A DNA stretch of 64,000 nucleotides from Sophora flavescens (GCA_030762895.1 CM061063.1:71421836-71485835), one strand, 5' to 3'; positions 1-12,651 are shown, counted from the first letter of the stretch. The notes: generated from the letters alone by a model not told the origin. A program made the numbers and translations.

Positions 1-780
1 GAATGGAAGAATTGCTGATGTCACGAAACTCATAACGAGAGTTGCTTAATAAATTCTTAAAGTTAAGTACTCCCTCCGTACTCAAATATAAACAAAAATA
101 TAGTTATATTTTATGGACTTAAATATAAGCAAAAGACAATCAATTCAACTCTATTTAATGTCAATGTTCCAAAAGTCAAGACAATCAACCAATCCAACCA
201 ATTCATCTTTTACTTTTTCAAGATCATTACACACTCCTGAGACAATTAAAGGGTAGTTTAGTAATCGTAGCTCTTTTTTTTTACAAAAATTAAGACAATT
301 AAACTAAATTAACTAACTTCCTTAATAAGCGTGAAGTTAGGTTTTTTTAATTATAATTATGTCCCGAGGTAGTACAATTTTTTATTGGGTTACATTATTG
401 GAGCAATCATGTGTGAATGTAACATGTAAGACGGTTTCCTATATAAGGACCACAATAGAATTAAAGCAACCCAGTTACAAATGAATTAATATTAGTGTAA
501 TAACCCATGCGGTACGAACGGGTGCCTATAAGCTTTTTTTTTCAAAAGTGATATAGTGCAAATTTATTGAAATATGAGTTGAAATATAAATCATATTATA
601 TCTAGGAGAACCTTTCACTCCTTTATATATCATATAATTTCAAAAACAATTCTCAACAATGATTATAATTTACTTATCTACCGTTTAACACAAGGAACAG
701 GAGGTCATGAATTATGTCAACATATAATTAATATTTATATTTAAATATAAATATTTAAATATAATAAATATTAAGTATTA
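1..780. other. AT-rich non-coding sequence, no gene seen
   Basis: No open frame of convincing length, no RNA gene and no complete transposon is visible on either strand. The only recognisable item is the possible MITE end at 68-180. Confidence 0.6.
68..180 (+). mobile_element. Possible Stowaway-type MITE, one end only
   Basis: The sequence CTCCCTCCGT at 70-79, preceded by TA at 68-69 and followed by an AAATATAA stretch, matches the usual terminal sequence of Stowaway (Tc1/mariner) MITEs, which insert at TA. The matching inverted end (ACGGAGGGAG) was not found in the next few hundred bases, so the element is truncated or diverged. The right limit is arbitrary. Confidence 0.35.
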
Positions 781-1726
781 ATATATATATATATATACTA
801 AAATATAGTAATTAATTCGGTTCCAAAATTCTTGAATATGATAACCGAACAAATGACCATTGGGTTTGGTTCAGACCCGGACACAAACAGCATACAAACC
901 AATTTAATTGGATTGATTCATCGAATTATTCGTTCGGGTTTAAGCCGCTAAACTTTTCGAAGAACATACTAGTTTGCTACCTTTCATGGCTAGAAACATT
1001 TAAAAACAAAAAAATTGTATACTTTAAAAAAGTAACAATAAAATAATATAAAAATCCGAACCAATCAAAATTGGTTCGGTTCGGTTCGATTGGGTATGGT
1101 TTGGACCCGAAAATATTAAAATATAAAATAATTAAATATAATAAATATTAAGTATTATATATATATATATATATATAGTAATTAGTTCGGTTCCAAAATT
1201 CCTGAACCTGATAACCAAACCGATGACCATTGGGTTTGGTACCTTTCCTGGCTAAAAACATTTAAAAATAAAAAATTGTAAACATTAAAAAATTAACAAT
1301 AAAATAATATAAAAAATCTGAATCAATCAAAATTGGTTGTGTTCGGTTGCCAACTCCTTCTACTCTTATAGGATAGTAGAAGAAAAGTTGTCAATTGATA
1401 AAGTGATATAAATATTGAATATTAAAATATAGATAAATATTCAAACCAATTTAATTGGATCGGTTAATCAAATTATTCGTTCGGGTTTACGCCGCTAAAC
1501 TTTCCAAAGAACACGGTAGTTTATTATCTCTCTTGGCTAGAAACATTTTAAAACAAAAAAATTGTACACTTTAAAAAATAATAATAAAATAATATAAAAA
1601 ATCCGAACCAATCAAAATTGGTTCGATTCGATTGTGTATGGTTTGGACCCGAAAATATTAAAATATATATAAAAAATTAAAATATATATTAAAATATAAA
1701 ATTATTAAATATAATAATTATTAAGC

Positions 1727-1766
<40 letters not shown>

Positions 1767-2461
1767 CTACAATATAGTAATTAGTTCGGTTCCAAAATTC
1801 TTGAACCTTATAACAGAACCGATGACCATTGGGTTTGATACCTTTCCTGGCTAAAAACATTTAAAAACAAAAAAAATGTAAAGTTTAAAAAATTAATAAT
1901 AAAATAATATAAAAAATACGAACCAATCAAAATTGGTTAGGTTCGGTTGGCAATCCCTTCTACTGTTACAGGAACAGTAGAAGAAAAGTTAATAATTGAT
2001 AAAGTGATATAAATATTGAATATTAAAATATATAAATATATTAAATTATATTAATTGGTTCGGGTCTGAAATAACCGAACCAATGAGCATTTGATTTGGT
2101 TCAATTCGGAGCCGAATAAAAAAAAGCAATTTAATTGGTTGGTTCGGATTTTCAAATTCATCGAATTATTGGTTCGAGTCTTACGACCCTAAACTTTTTC
2201 GAAGAACACGGTAGGTAAAACCAACAAAATATATGTTTAAAAAATAAATAAATAAATTTAAATAATCCAAAATAATCCACCGGTTGACAACTCCTTCTAC
2301 TGTTATAGGAACAGTAGAAGAAAAGTTGTTAATTGATAAAGCGATATACATATTGAATATTAAAATATAGTAATTGGTTCGGTTCCAAAATAACCGAACT
2401 AGTGACCATTGGGTTTGGTTCAATTCAGAGCCGTACACAAAAAAGACGAAAAACGAACCAA
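781..2461. repeat. Degenerate tandem repeat array (family unknown)
   Basis: Modules recur every few hundred bases: a near-palindrome AACCAATTTAATTGGTT, a block reading TTCATCGAATTATT then CGTTCGGGTTT or GGTTCGAGTCTTACG, the block CTTTTTCGAAGAACACGG, the block GACCATTGGGTTTGGTTC, a (TA)n tract, and a small hairpin TTCTACTGTT/AACAGTAGAA. The same modules resume at 8674 directly after the CACTA element and continue to about 10640, then again from 13129 to about 14560. No coding capacity is seen and no family was recognised. The array could be a satellite or the decayed body of a larger transposon. Confidence 0.6.
1958..1983. repeat. Perfect hairpin in the repeat array
   Basis: CTTCTACTGTT (1958-1968) and AACAGTAGAAG (1973-1983) are perfect inverted repeats around a 4-base loop. 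The same hairpin occurs at 2294-2320 and 10396-10422 with different loops, and in a damaged form at 1358-1382 and about 9784. Confidence 0.7.
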
Positions 2462-2489
2462 CACTAGTGGAAAATATACATTGGACGGT

Positions 2490-2765
2490 AAAGGTTTACG
2501 TCAGTTAACCAAAAACTAGACGTTAAAAAGGGGGCGGTGGCAGTTTTGTAAATATTAGACTTCATTAATTCACTGTTAACGTCAGTTGTTTTAAGGACTA
2601 ACGTTAAAAGTGAGGCGGTGACAGTTTTGTAAATATTAAATCACTATTTGCGTCAGTTGTTTAATGAACGGACGTTAATTAACACTTTTAACGTCAGTTG
2701 TTTATAAAACTGACGTTAGAAGTGTGATTTTTACTTCAGTTAAATAAATAACTGACGTAAATAAT
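2490..2765. repeat. Subterminal motif array, left end of CACTA-1
   Basis: Repeated AACGTCAGTTGTTT units alternate with their inverted form (ACTGACGTTA), forming adjacent hairpins with loops of a few bases. In CACTA elements such subterminal repeats are binding sites for the TNPA-type protein; that function is inferred from the family. Confidence 0.75.
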
Positions 2766-3722
2766 CAACTCATTCCTATCTTTCTTTCGTTGTCATCTTC
2801 CTGTTGTCACTCTTAACGCAGATCATCACTCCATATATAGTGCAGTTTATTTCTAATCATTTTTTAAAAAAAAGTTTATTTTTAATCTTAATTAATTAGC
2901 TTGAATTAGTAAACAAATTCTTGTGCAAATTAAAATAAATAAACACTTAACATAAAACAAGTTATATATGTAATCAAATCGTATCTAATTGAAGCGATTC
3001 ATAAGTTACAATTACATGATTAAAAGATAAATTTTTTTCGCAAGATAGCACTAAAATATAAAAAAGTTTCTGCTTCAACATCATTTTCTTCTCAGTCCTG
3101 TCCTCAGAAACTCTAATATTGAATGCATTTCCTCCCTTACTTGAAGTCCTTGATGCTCCATCTGAATCCACAGTCAATTTGGAGCCAAAGCAGAGTGAAG
3201 GGTGCACTCGATCGATTTAGCAATATTCTTGGAACAGCCACTTGGTTCCAAAGCTGAGGTTTTGGAACTGTAGCTGCTGATTCTCCAGAAGGATGATGGT
3301 GTGTGCAATTCACATAATGCGATTTACACACCCTTATCACCCATGTAATGTGATTTACTCAAACTCAGAAGTTGTTTGGCCATTAAGACAGAGACCTTTA
3401 AGTCTAGGTATAGGAAGAAAGAGTGATGAAGTTAATCTGCATGACAGAGCCATATTGTGAAGCAGAAAAATTAAAGGAAGGAAGGAAGCTATTTATAGGA
3501 GTAGGGGATGAAGTTACTAGGCGTCATAAGTTGCTAAAAAAAATAAATGGATCATTAAGAGCATTAGGTTCCAATGCGCATTGGGAGTTGGCAATCATAT
3601 ATTATAAACGTGCAGAAAAGAAAACGCCCGAAGGAATAGGAAGAAATATACCTTTAAGTCTAGCTAGGTATAAGCTTAGTGCTCATAAAAGGAATGAATG
3701 CTTTAAATTTGCAGAAACTTAT
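2766..3722. other. Non-repeat segment between two motif arrays of CACTA-1 (possible captured DNA)
   Basis: This stretch lacks the AACGTCAGTT motif and splits the left subterminal array from a second block at 3727-4135. It has modest open frames on both strands: a minus-strand frame around 2974-3207 and a plus-strand frame at 3423-3749. Neither was recognised. A piece of host gene captured by the transposon is possible but unproven; it could equally be ordinary element DNA. Confidence 0.35.
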
Positions 3723-3726
3723 ACAC

Positions 3727-4135
3727 TTTTAACGTCAGTTTTTGAATAAAACTGACGTTAAAAGTGTTTTTAAAATAAAAAATATTTATTTTTAACGTCA
3801 GTTGTTTATACAATTGACGTTAACAGTGTGATTTTTACTTCAGTTAAATAAATAGCTGACGTAAATAATCCTACTCTTAACACATGTCTCAAGAGCCATT
3901 TTGTGAAGGAATAGAAATATAGAGGAAAAGAAGAGGCAGTATTACAGATGATACAGAATAATGGTACTTTATATAGAGAATGATTTTTACACAACACTTT
4001 TAACGTCAGTTGAATTCAACAACTGAGGTTAAAAGTATTTTTTAAAAAATATTAATATTTAACGTCAGTTGTTTAATACAACTGACGTTAAACAATTACT
4101 TTTAACGTCAGTTGTTTAATAAAACTGACGTTAAA
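3727..4135. repeat. Second (inner) subterminal motif array of CACTA-1
   Basis: Repeated AACGTCAGTT and its complement form hairpins such as AACGTCAGTTGTTTAATA followed by AACTGACGTTAA. It ends just before a GC-richer segment that probably holds the transposase promoter and leader. Confidence 0.7.
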
Positions 4136-4881
4136 TGTTGTTTTATTTTTTGCTTTTTGATTATAACGTTTACACCCGCGCGCCTTCTGAACTTCGCTCT
4201 GTACGTACGTCTCTTTTCTATTTTCATCACGCTCAACCCTAGATCACTCTCAACCCTCACTCTCGCTCTCACCCAGCACAAAACCCTAATCGCGAGCTCA
4301 TCTCCACCGCAACCACCGCGAGGGCTTCTTCGCCACCACCGTGAGGTACACTATTAACTCTAACTCTGTCTTTCCATTCATTCTTTACAATAACTTAACA
4401 TCTCTCTTTCCCCTTCCCGCGCACTAACTCTCCTTGTCCCTCTGCTCTCAGTAACCACATCGAACGTTGGCCACACTCGAGCGATTCCTCCCAACCACCA
4501 CGCGAGCACCTATTTTTGGTGAGTATTTAGGGCAAATTTTTGTATTTTTGGTTTTGAGTGTATGTTGAAACTGTAGTCTCAGTAGTTGAAACTTGAAACC
4601 GTGAGTTTAAGTTGTTTGGAATGTACGTCTCTATTTTTGGTTTTGAGTGCATGTTGCTCTGCTGATTGATCTGTCACGGCCGTGATGCTCATCACGGCAG
4701 GCCGTGATCAGTTCCCGCCTGTGATGGCATGGTGCTGTTCGATTGGCACGTTACGGCCGTGATGGACATCATTGCAGGCCGTGACCGGTGCTTGGCAATC
4801 TTCAAAAACTATAGTTTTCAATCTCCCGTATTGTCCTTATATTGGATATATGTTTTGTATATCTACAGGACCTATCTAGTT
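4136..4881 (+). promoter_or_regulatory. Probable promoter and leader of the CACTA-1 transposase
   Basis: A local rise in C and G with CT-rich stretches (4200-4500) precedes the transposase start. Within it, at 4674-4685, lies the perfect palindrome TCACGGCCGTGA. It is followed by ATCACGGCAGGCCGTGATC and a diverged second round at 4751-4790, a local duplication of about 75 bp. A plausible splice acceptor (CTACAG) lies at 4864-4869 just before the chosen start. No TATA box was assigned with confidence. Confidence 0.4.
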
Positions 4882-7800
4882 ATGGATCGTAGTTGGATGG
4901 TTTGTAAGCGCACTAGTGCTGAGTATTTGAAGGGGGTGGGAGAATTTATAGAATTTGCTCAAAGGAATGTTCCTAATAGTAATAGAATTTTCCGTTGTCC
5001 TTGTGTCAAGTGTTTGAATATGAGGAAATGTACGGTGAAGGATATACGTACTCATTTGATTTGTGAAGGGATTTGCTTGAGTTATACAAGATGGATATGG
5101 CATGGTGATGTGTTGTTGGGTAGTACGGCGAGTGTCTCCCAAAGTGAGGACGTTGACGTAGATATGGAGGATGATCGAGTAGAGGACATGATCCGTGATA
5201 TTGGACAAGAATCTTTTCATCGAGCTCATGTGTATGATAGGTTGTGCGGTGATGCGGATAAGCCTTTATATCCAGGGTGTACTACTCATACACGGTTGTC
5301 GGCGGTGCTAAAATTGGTTTGTGTGAAGGCGAGAAATGGTTGGAGCGATAAAAGCTTCACAGAATTGCTTGAAGTGTTGAAAGACTTGCTTCCGGAGGAC
5401 AACACATTGCCTGACCGTAACTATGAGGCCAAGAAGGTATTGTGTCCTATGGGTATGGATTATAAGAAGATACACGCATGCCCCAATGATTGCATATTGT
5501 ACACCAGTGTTCATGAAGACAAACACGATTGCCCCAAATGTGGGTTATCACGATACAAAGTGAAGGGTGGTGATGATGATGATGATGTTGATGATGTGAG
5601 AAAAAAGGGTCCTCCTGCGAAGGTGTTGTGGTATCTTCCAATAATTCCAAGGTTCAAGCGATTGTTTGCCAATATGAAAGATGCGAAGAATCTTAGATGG
5701 CATAATGATGAGAGGAAACGTGATGGAAAGGTTCGTCATCCTGCTGATTCTATTCAATGGAAGAATATCGATACTATGTTTCCGGATTTCACCGATGAGC
5801 CAAGAAACCTAAGGCTTGGACTTGCTACGGATGGAATGAATCCTTATGGTAACATGAGTAGTATTCATAGTTCATGGCCTGTTCTGTTGGTGATTTACAA
5901 CATGCCCCCTTGGTTGTGCATGAAGCGCAAATACATGATATTGTCTATGATGATTTCGGGCCCAAAACAACCGGGAAATGACTTAGATGTTTATCTAGCT
6001 CCCTTGATTGAAGACTTGAAAACGCTGTGGGTGGAAGGTGTTGATGTAGTTGATGGGTATTCTCATGAGACTTTCAAGCTTCGTGCCATGTTATTTTGCA
6101 CCATCAACGACTTTCCAGCATACGGTAACTTGTCCGGGTACAGTGTCAAGGGGCATAAAGCATGCCCTATATGTGAAGAAGGCACATGCTACACTTAGTT
6201 TCATCATGGAAAGAAGACGGTTTACCTTGGGCATCGGAGATTTCTTAGACGTGATCACCCATATCGTAAGATGAAAAAAACTTTTAATGGATGCCAAGAG
6301 ACAGAAGAAGCGCCGGCGGCCTTAATTGGAGAGCAGGTTTATCAGAGGGTAAAGGGCATCGATGTTATATTCAGCAAGTCCAAAAAGAAAGGTAAAGCTG
6401 CTGAGAAAAACATATGGAATAAGAGGTCGATACTCTTTGATCTTCCATACTGGCGCAAGCTTGATGTCAGACACTGCATTGATGTGATGCATGTGGAGAA
6501 AAATGTGTGTGATAGTGTGATCGGGACGCTTCTCAACATTCAGGGCAAGACAAAGGATGGTGTGAATGCTCGTCTCGACCTCGTTGCTATGGGTATACGA
6601 GAGCAGTTAGCTCCAGTTGTTGAGGATGGTAAGCAGACTTATTTGCCTGACATGTCATACTTTGTCAAAAAAAAAGAGACAAAGTTTCTTCGGGTGTCTT
6701 CAGGGCATCAAAGTTCCACATGGTTACTCTTCAAATATGAAGAGGCTTGTCTCTAGTGATCTTAAATTGGTTGGCTTGAAGTCTCATGATTGTCACATCT
6801 TGATGCAACAACTTCTGCCCGTTGCTATTCGTGGTATTGCTACAAAAAATGTGAGACATGCCATTACTCGGTTGTGCTCATTCTTCAATTCTATATGTAG
6901 CAAAGTCGTTGACCCCGTATGTTGGATGACTTGGAAGTTGAGGCTGCTACAATCTTGTGCCAATTGGAGATGTATTTTCCTCCTTCCTTTTTCGACATAA
7001 TGGTTCACTTAATTGTTCATTTGGTGAGGGAGATTAGATTATGTGGGCCGGTTTTTCCGAGATGGATGTACCCAGTTGAGCGCTACATGAAGATCTTGAA
7101 AGGGTACGTGAAGAATCCTCATCGTCCGAAGCATCTATTGTTCAAAGGTATGTTGCGAAGAAGCTATTGAGTTTTGTTCGGACTACCTTCATAACACGGA
7201 TCCTATAAGGGTTCCTAAGCCTCGGCATGATGAGATCGAGATGTCAAGGTAAGGGTACACATGGCTTAAGAATTAATAGGAAGGATCGGGAGGAAGTGCT
7301 TCAAGCACATTTGTATGTATTGAACAACATCGAATGTGTTTAGCCTTTCTTATTTGAACATAAAAGAAAAGTCAATCAAGAAAACCCTCGAATGAGCGAA
7401 AGGTGGTTGTTGAACAAGCATAACAAGACTTTCTTACCATGGTTCAAGGAAGAAATGCTTAAGGATGGTAATCTTGCTTCCGATGACGTAAAATGGCTAG
7501 CACGTGGGCCTAACTTCAACGTCATATGTTGGAGCGGATACGACATAAATAACTTTTCCTTTTATACAAAGGAACAAGATAACAAGAGTACCATGCAAAA
7601 TAGTGGGGTAATGATCGTGGCTGAAGCAACGCACTTCTCTAGTGCAAAGGACACAAAACCCGTTACAGCACCGAGACCTTACTTTGGATATATCGAAGAT
7701 ATTTGGGTGCTCGATTACACTAAGCTTACGGTGCCGGTATTTAAATGTAAGTGGGTTGATAGTAACGGTGGTGTACAAACCGACGAATTGGGGTTCACAT

Positions 7801-8078
7801 TGGTAGACCTCAACAAGTTAGGTCATATAAATGAGTCTTTCATAATGGCTTCCCAAGCAAAACAAGTATTCTACATCACTGATCCTTCTGACAAAAGGTT
7901 GTCCGTGGTTCTCCAAGGAAAAAACATGTATAATGGTAGTGATGAAAATGAAGATTCAAATCTTGATATTCCTGAGACTCCTTCTTTTTCAACAAACATG
8001 CCTACTATAATCGAGGAGACACAGGTGGACGATGTACATGCCACTCGTGATGATCATCATGAAGGGATATTGATATAG
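4882..8078 (+). pseudogene. TNP2-type CACTA transposase, decayed
   Basis: The start ATG at 4882 (MDRSWM) is the usual start of TNP2-like proteins. Domains in order: transposase-associated domain with Cys pairs (CPCVKCLN, about 4990-5025); Transposase_21 core (LRLGLATDGMNPYG; WPVLLVIYNMPPWLCMKRK; the NDFPAYGNLSGYSVKG block), about 5800-6170; a DUF4218-like part from about 6470 (DVMHVEKNVCDS; LKSHDCHILMQQLLPVAIRG; FPRWMYPVERYMKILKGY); then DUF4216 in an open frame at 7392-8078 (APRPYFGYIEDIWVLDY). Damage: an in-frame TAG at 6196-6198, frameshifts near 6645-6670, near 6910 and near 7140, and a stop before the last block. The catalytic protein of CACTA elements cuts the ends of the element in the nucleus; this copy cannot make a complete one. 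Confidence 0.88.
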
Positions 8079-8295
8079 GTAGTTTAAACTTAGTATACAT
8101 TTATTTTTATTTCTATTTATGTATTTATTTTGAGTTATAACCTATGTTAATAAATATATATTGTTTCTGAATACATATATATGGATCATTATTCCATTTT
8201 TCCTTTGCAATTCTGTAATGTGTGTGATATTACGTATTCTTTGGGATATTTAATGAATGCAGGGGATGGCCGAGGGGAGTGATATTTTAAAACTG
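8079..8295. other. Non-coding tail of the CACTA-1 transposase region
   Basis: AT-rich sequence between the last transposase frame and the right subterminal array. It probably holds the 3' untranslated region; no polyadenylation signal was assigned. Confidence 0.4.
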
Positions 8296-8660
8296 AATTT
8301 AAAAAAAATACTATTAACGCCGTTTTATCATACAACCCGGCGTTAATAGTATTTTTATAAAAATATACAAGACACTATTAACGCCGGTTGTTTATTACAA
8401 CCGGCGTTAAAATTAAGACCTTTAACGGTTCTTGAAAACAATTGGACGTTAGTTTTAACAAAATTCACGCGTCAGTTTTGTTAAAGAATCGACGTTAATT
8501 TTCACAAAATTAACGTCGATTGTGTTAAAGAACCGACGTTAATAGTGTTATATTTAACGCCGCTTCTCAATCGGCGTTAAAAGTAACCTTTAACGCCACC
8601 GTATTTACGCGATCAAGATTTCGACGTAAAAAATCAATTTTAACTGACGTAAAAAGCACT
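8296..8660. repeat. Right subterminal motif array of CACTA-1
   Basis: Inverted pairs of an ACGCCGG/AACGTC-type motif occur throughout (for example TTAACGCCGGTTG with CAACCGGCGTTAA at 8377-8409). The right-hand motif is richer in CGCCG than the left-hand AACGTCAGTT, so the two ends have drifted apart. Confidence 0.7.
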
Positions 8661-8673
8661 TATTGCACTAGTG

Positions 8674-9186
8674 CAATTTAATTTGTTGGTTCAGATTTTC
8701 AAATTCATCTAATTATTGGTTCGAGTCTTACGACCCTAAACTTTTTCGAAGAACATAGTAGCTTTGCTACCTTTTCTGGCTAAAAATATTTAAAAACAAA
8801 AAAAAATTATAAACTTTTAAAAGTCAATAACAATATCCTAACCAATTAAAATTGGTTTGGTTTGATTCGGTTCGAATCGGAAAATATTTAAAAATATATA
8901 TAAAAATAAAATATATATAAAAAGTATTAAATTTAAAACTATTAAATTATTTATACATTAAAATATAAGTATATAAAAATTAAAACATCAAGAACATGAC
9001 AACAATAATGTTTGCCAATTTATGATTGGTTGACACTAGAAAAAAAGTTACACTGTCAGTATATATAAATTAAATTAAAAAAAAGTATTAGCAAAACTAA
9101 TGACCATTAGGTTTGAGTCAATTCGGAGCCGAACAAAAAAAAAAGAACCATTTTAATTGGTTGGTTCGGATTTTCAAATTTATCGA
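8674..9186. repeat. Continuation of the degenerate repeat array
   Basis: Directly after the CACTA element the module interrupted at 2461 resumes (AATTTGTTGGTTCAGATTTTC, then CTTTTTCGAAGAACATAG). Blocks at 8674-8900 and 9100-9360 are two rounds of the same unit. Confidence 0.6.
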
Positions 9187-9854
9187 ATTATTGGTTTGAG
9201 TCTCACGACCCTAAACTTTTTCGAAGAATATGGTAGCTTTGCTACCTTTCCTGGCTAAAAATATTTAAAAACAAAAAAAAATTATAAACTTTAAAAAGTC
9301 AATAACAATATCTGAACCAATTAAAATTGGTTTGGTTTGATTCGGTTCTAACCGAAAAATATTAAAAAAAATATATAAAATATTAAATTTTAAACTATTA
9401 AATTATATATACATTAAAATATAAGTATATAAAAATTAAAACATCAAGAACATGACAACTATACTTTTACTGTTTGCCAATTTATGAATGGTTGACACTG
9501 GAAAAAAACTTTTCATTGTCAGTGTATATAAATTAAATTTTAAAAAAAGCATTAGAAATAAAAATAACCGAACTAATGACCATTGGGTTTGGTTCAATTC
9601 GAAGCCGAACAAAAAAAAAGAACCAATTTAATTGGTTTGTTCGGATTTTCAAATTCATCGAATTATTGGTTCGAGTCTTACGACCCTAAACTTTTTCGAA
9701 GAACACGGTAGTTAAAACCAACAAAATATCTGTTTAAAAAATAAATAAATAAATAAATTTAAATAATCCACCGGTTGACAACTGCTTATACTATTACAGG
9801 AACAGTAGAAGAAAAGTTATGAATTGATAAAGTGATATACATATTGAATATTAA

Positions 9855-9896
<42 letters not shown>

Positions 9897-11646
9897 AATA
9901 ATAAAATATAGTAATTGGTTCGGTTCCAAAATAACCGAACTAATGACCATTGGGTTCGGTTCAATTCGGAGCCGCACACAAAAAAAAAAAGATTCAATTT
10001 AATTGGTTGGTTCGGATTTTCAAATTCATCGAATTATTGGTTCGAGTCTTAAGACCCTAAACTATACTTTTACTATTTGCCAATTTATGATCGGTTGACA
10101 ATGTAAAAAAATTTACACTGTCAGTGTATACAAATTAAATTAAAAAAAAGTATTAGCAAAAAAAAAAAAACGAACTAATGACCATTGGATTTGGTTCAAT
10201 TTGGAGACTAACAAAAAAGAAGAAGAACCAATTTAATTGGTTGATTCGGATTTTCAAATTCATCGAATTATTGGTTTGAGTCTTACGACCCTAAACTTTT
10301 TCGAAAAACACGGTAGCTAAAACCAACAAAATATATTTTTAAAAAATAAATAAATAAATTTAAATAATAAAAAATAGTCCACCGGTTGACAACTCCTTCT
10401 ACTGTTCCAGCAACAGTAGAAGAAAAGTTATATACATATTGAATATTAAAATATATATATAAAAATTAAAATATAGTAATTGGTTCGGTTCCAAATAACC
10501 GAACTAATGATCATTAGGTTTGGTTCAATTCGAAACCGTACATAAAAAAGAAGAAAAAACAAACCAATTTAATTGATTGGTTCGGATTTTCAAATTTATT
10601 GATTTATTGGTTCGAGTCTTAAATAAGACAAATTTAAAAATAAAAAATTTATAATTTATAAAAAAGAAGTAAAGAAAAAATAAACGTAAAAAAATTTTAA
10701 AAATAAAAAAACTTTAAAAAGTTAAACAAATAATAAAAAATTCAAATCTTGTAAAAAAAATTTAAAAAAAGGCAGAAATTTCTGGTGCCGACATGTGTCT
10801 GGTTACTGTTCCTATAACAGTAACCGGACACTTCCCAGTTATATATGTGTATTGATTTGAAATTAAAATCAAAATAAATATAAATAAGGATGTGGTGTAA
10901 CTTATGAATGCCCTAAAGGTCTTGACATCTTGTTAACAAGTGTCCTAAGTGTATTTGTTAAGAATTTCAATAAAAATAAACTTTTTTTATAAAGTTAAAG
11001 ATAACCCTTCCCCAAAATTTGAATATACAACTTCCCAACAAAAAATTTTCTTTTTTTTATTTGTTAACCAATGTTTTATGCGGAATAGCATATAGCTACA
11101 ACATTTTTGGAGTACAGCAAATTCTAGAGATCGCAATTAAAGAGAACTGAGGGGTACAAAATTTAGGTGCACTTCTATCAATATTTATAACAAATGTTGC
11201 GCATATTATATTTTTACTGATAAATAAACTGTTACATATGTATTATCATTATAAAAAAAAAACAATATATCTGAAATATTTATGAAACTTTGCTAAAGTT
11301 TTATCCCACCTACAGTATTACAAGTATCCACAGCAGCTGTAATGATAACTATCATTATATTTTACGAATTAAAGTACTATATATTGGTAATGTAAAAATC
11401 TTTTATACTAACAGTAAATAGAAATTAAACTCTTTTTTTTTTATAGTAAATGGGGCTTAATCAGCCGAAGGAACAAATTACAGAGAAATAATTTTTCAAG
11501 TATTAGAAACTTTTATGACCAAAAAATTACAGAGAAACTCTTCTAGAGGAGGATTACTTAATGATTTCATGTTGATCTTTTGATGAACGCCAACTCCATT
11601 TGGAAATTAAAAATGAAGGTGTCCGCATCAACAGCATCATTGTACT

Positions 11647-11694
11647 CACTAGTTTGTAGTTTTTTTTTTTTTTGAAGGACACTAGTCTGTAGTT
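11647..11694. other. Short poly(T) insertion between 15-bp direct repeats
   Basis: CACTAGTTTGTAGTT (11647-11661) and CACTAGTCTGTAGTT (11680-11694) flank an 18-bp spacer of twelve T followed by GAAGGA. This looks like a target-site duplication around a retro-insertion cut down to its tail. The same scar is present at 15576-15624 in the duplicate. Confidence 0.5.
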
Positions 11695-12379
11695 ATTTAG
11701 CTTGTTTATTGCACGAGATATTTATATTGTGTATATTTTATATTCATTACTTTTATTAGCATCGTGTTAATTATATAAACGGAATTATGTATCGATAATA
11801 ATATGTGATGATTTAACATTAACCACTACTTATCGGAGCCAGAAAATTTAAAGAAGGGGGCCAAAATCTAATTTACATAAAATGTTGAAATAACAATAAA
11901 AAATTAAATAATATATAAAAACAAATTATATAATACAAATATATGTTTAACAATTTAATATATTATAAATTACTTAAATAGATTTATAGTTAACTTTGAT
12001 ACTATCTAAAACCTTCGCTTCTTCAATTATCCACATACGTTTCATGGAATAAAAATATTTAGGGTCTTGCTAACGAGTATCCTAAGGGTATTGATTAAGG
12101 AACTCACAAAAGGAAAATTCGTAATGAAAAACTAAGTGTTACACTCTTCGAAATGCTAAATACACAATTTTCCATACAAATTTTCCTTTTTAAGTTCCTT
12201 AAACAATGCCCTAATGACACTTGTTAGCATTCTCCAAATATCTATTATCAATATAAGTGGTGTATGTTTTATCAATTTCTTTTTAATGTAAACAATTGTA
12301 TCTATTCTGTGACTCTAAAAAAAATAAAAATAAAACTATTTCAAATTATGCTTATTATAGTTGAATTCTAGTCCATTAC

Positions 12380-12392
12380 TTTTTTATTATGA

Positions 12393-12422
<30 letters not shown>
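12380..12422. repeat. (TA)n microsatellite
   Basis: An uninterrupted AT run next to the SINE-like unit; shorter in the second copy (16325-16345). Confidence 0.8.
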
Positions 12423-12424
<2 letters not shown>

Positions 12425-12454
12425 CACTACTTAAAATGTAAAACTCATTAAATA

Positions 12455-12648
12455 TTTTTTTTTTGGTTTCCCAGGAGGTATCCTCCATGCGCAACTGTGG
12501 ATACTAATTCTTCGAGCCGGGTAGGACCACAAGGGCGGCAAGGATGCCTCAAGAGTTTTAACGCTGCTGCATTCACATGGTCAGTTGAACTTGAGACCTC
12601 TAGTTAAGCTGAAAGATACCCGTGCCATCTCATCCAAGCGATCTTGGG

Positions 12649-12650
<2 letters not shown>
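12455..12650 (-). mobile_element. SINE-like element, copy 1
   Basis: Read on the minus strand, the unit starts near 12650 with CCCAAGATCGCTTGGATGAG. It contains a pol III B-box-like GGTCTCAAGTTCAAC at about 12590-12605 and ends with ATGGAGGATACCTCCTGG followed by an A-rich tail (the poly(T) at 12455-12464). The length of about 190 bp and the GGATACC-type 3' end resemble plant SINEs. The A box is weak and the flanking duplication is obscured by the TA repeat. Confidence 0.55.

Positions 12651-12651
<1 letters not shown>

Larger units (their letters stand above)
2459..8676 (+). mobile_element. CACTA (En/Spm) transposon CACTA-1 with CAA target duplication
   Basis: The element runs from CACTAGTG at 2462 to the inverted CACTAGTG ending at 8673 (6212 bp). 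Both sides carry the 3-bp duplication CAA (2459-2461 and 8674-8676), the size expected for CACTA elements. Removing the element and one CAA joins ACGAACCAA to TTTAATTTG, which restores the repeat module seen intact elsewhere nearby (for example near 9611), so the target was the host repeat array. Inside are subterminal arrays of an AACGTCAGTT motif in both orientations and a decayed TNP2-type transposase. It is unlikely to move by itself because the transposase frame is broken several times. Confidence 0.93.
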
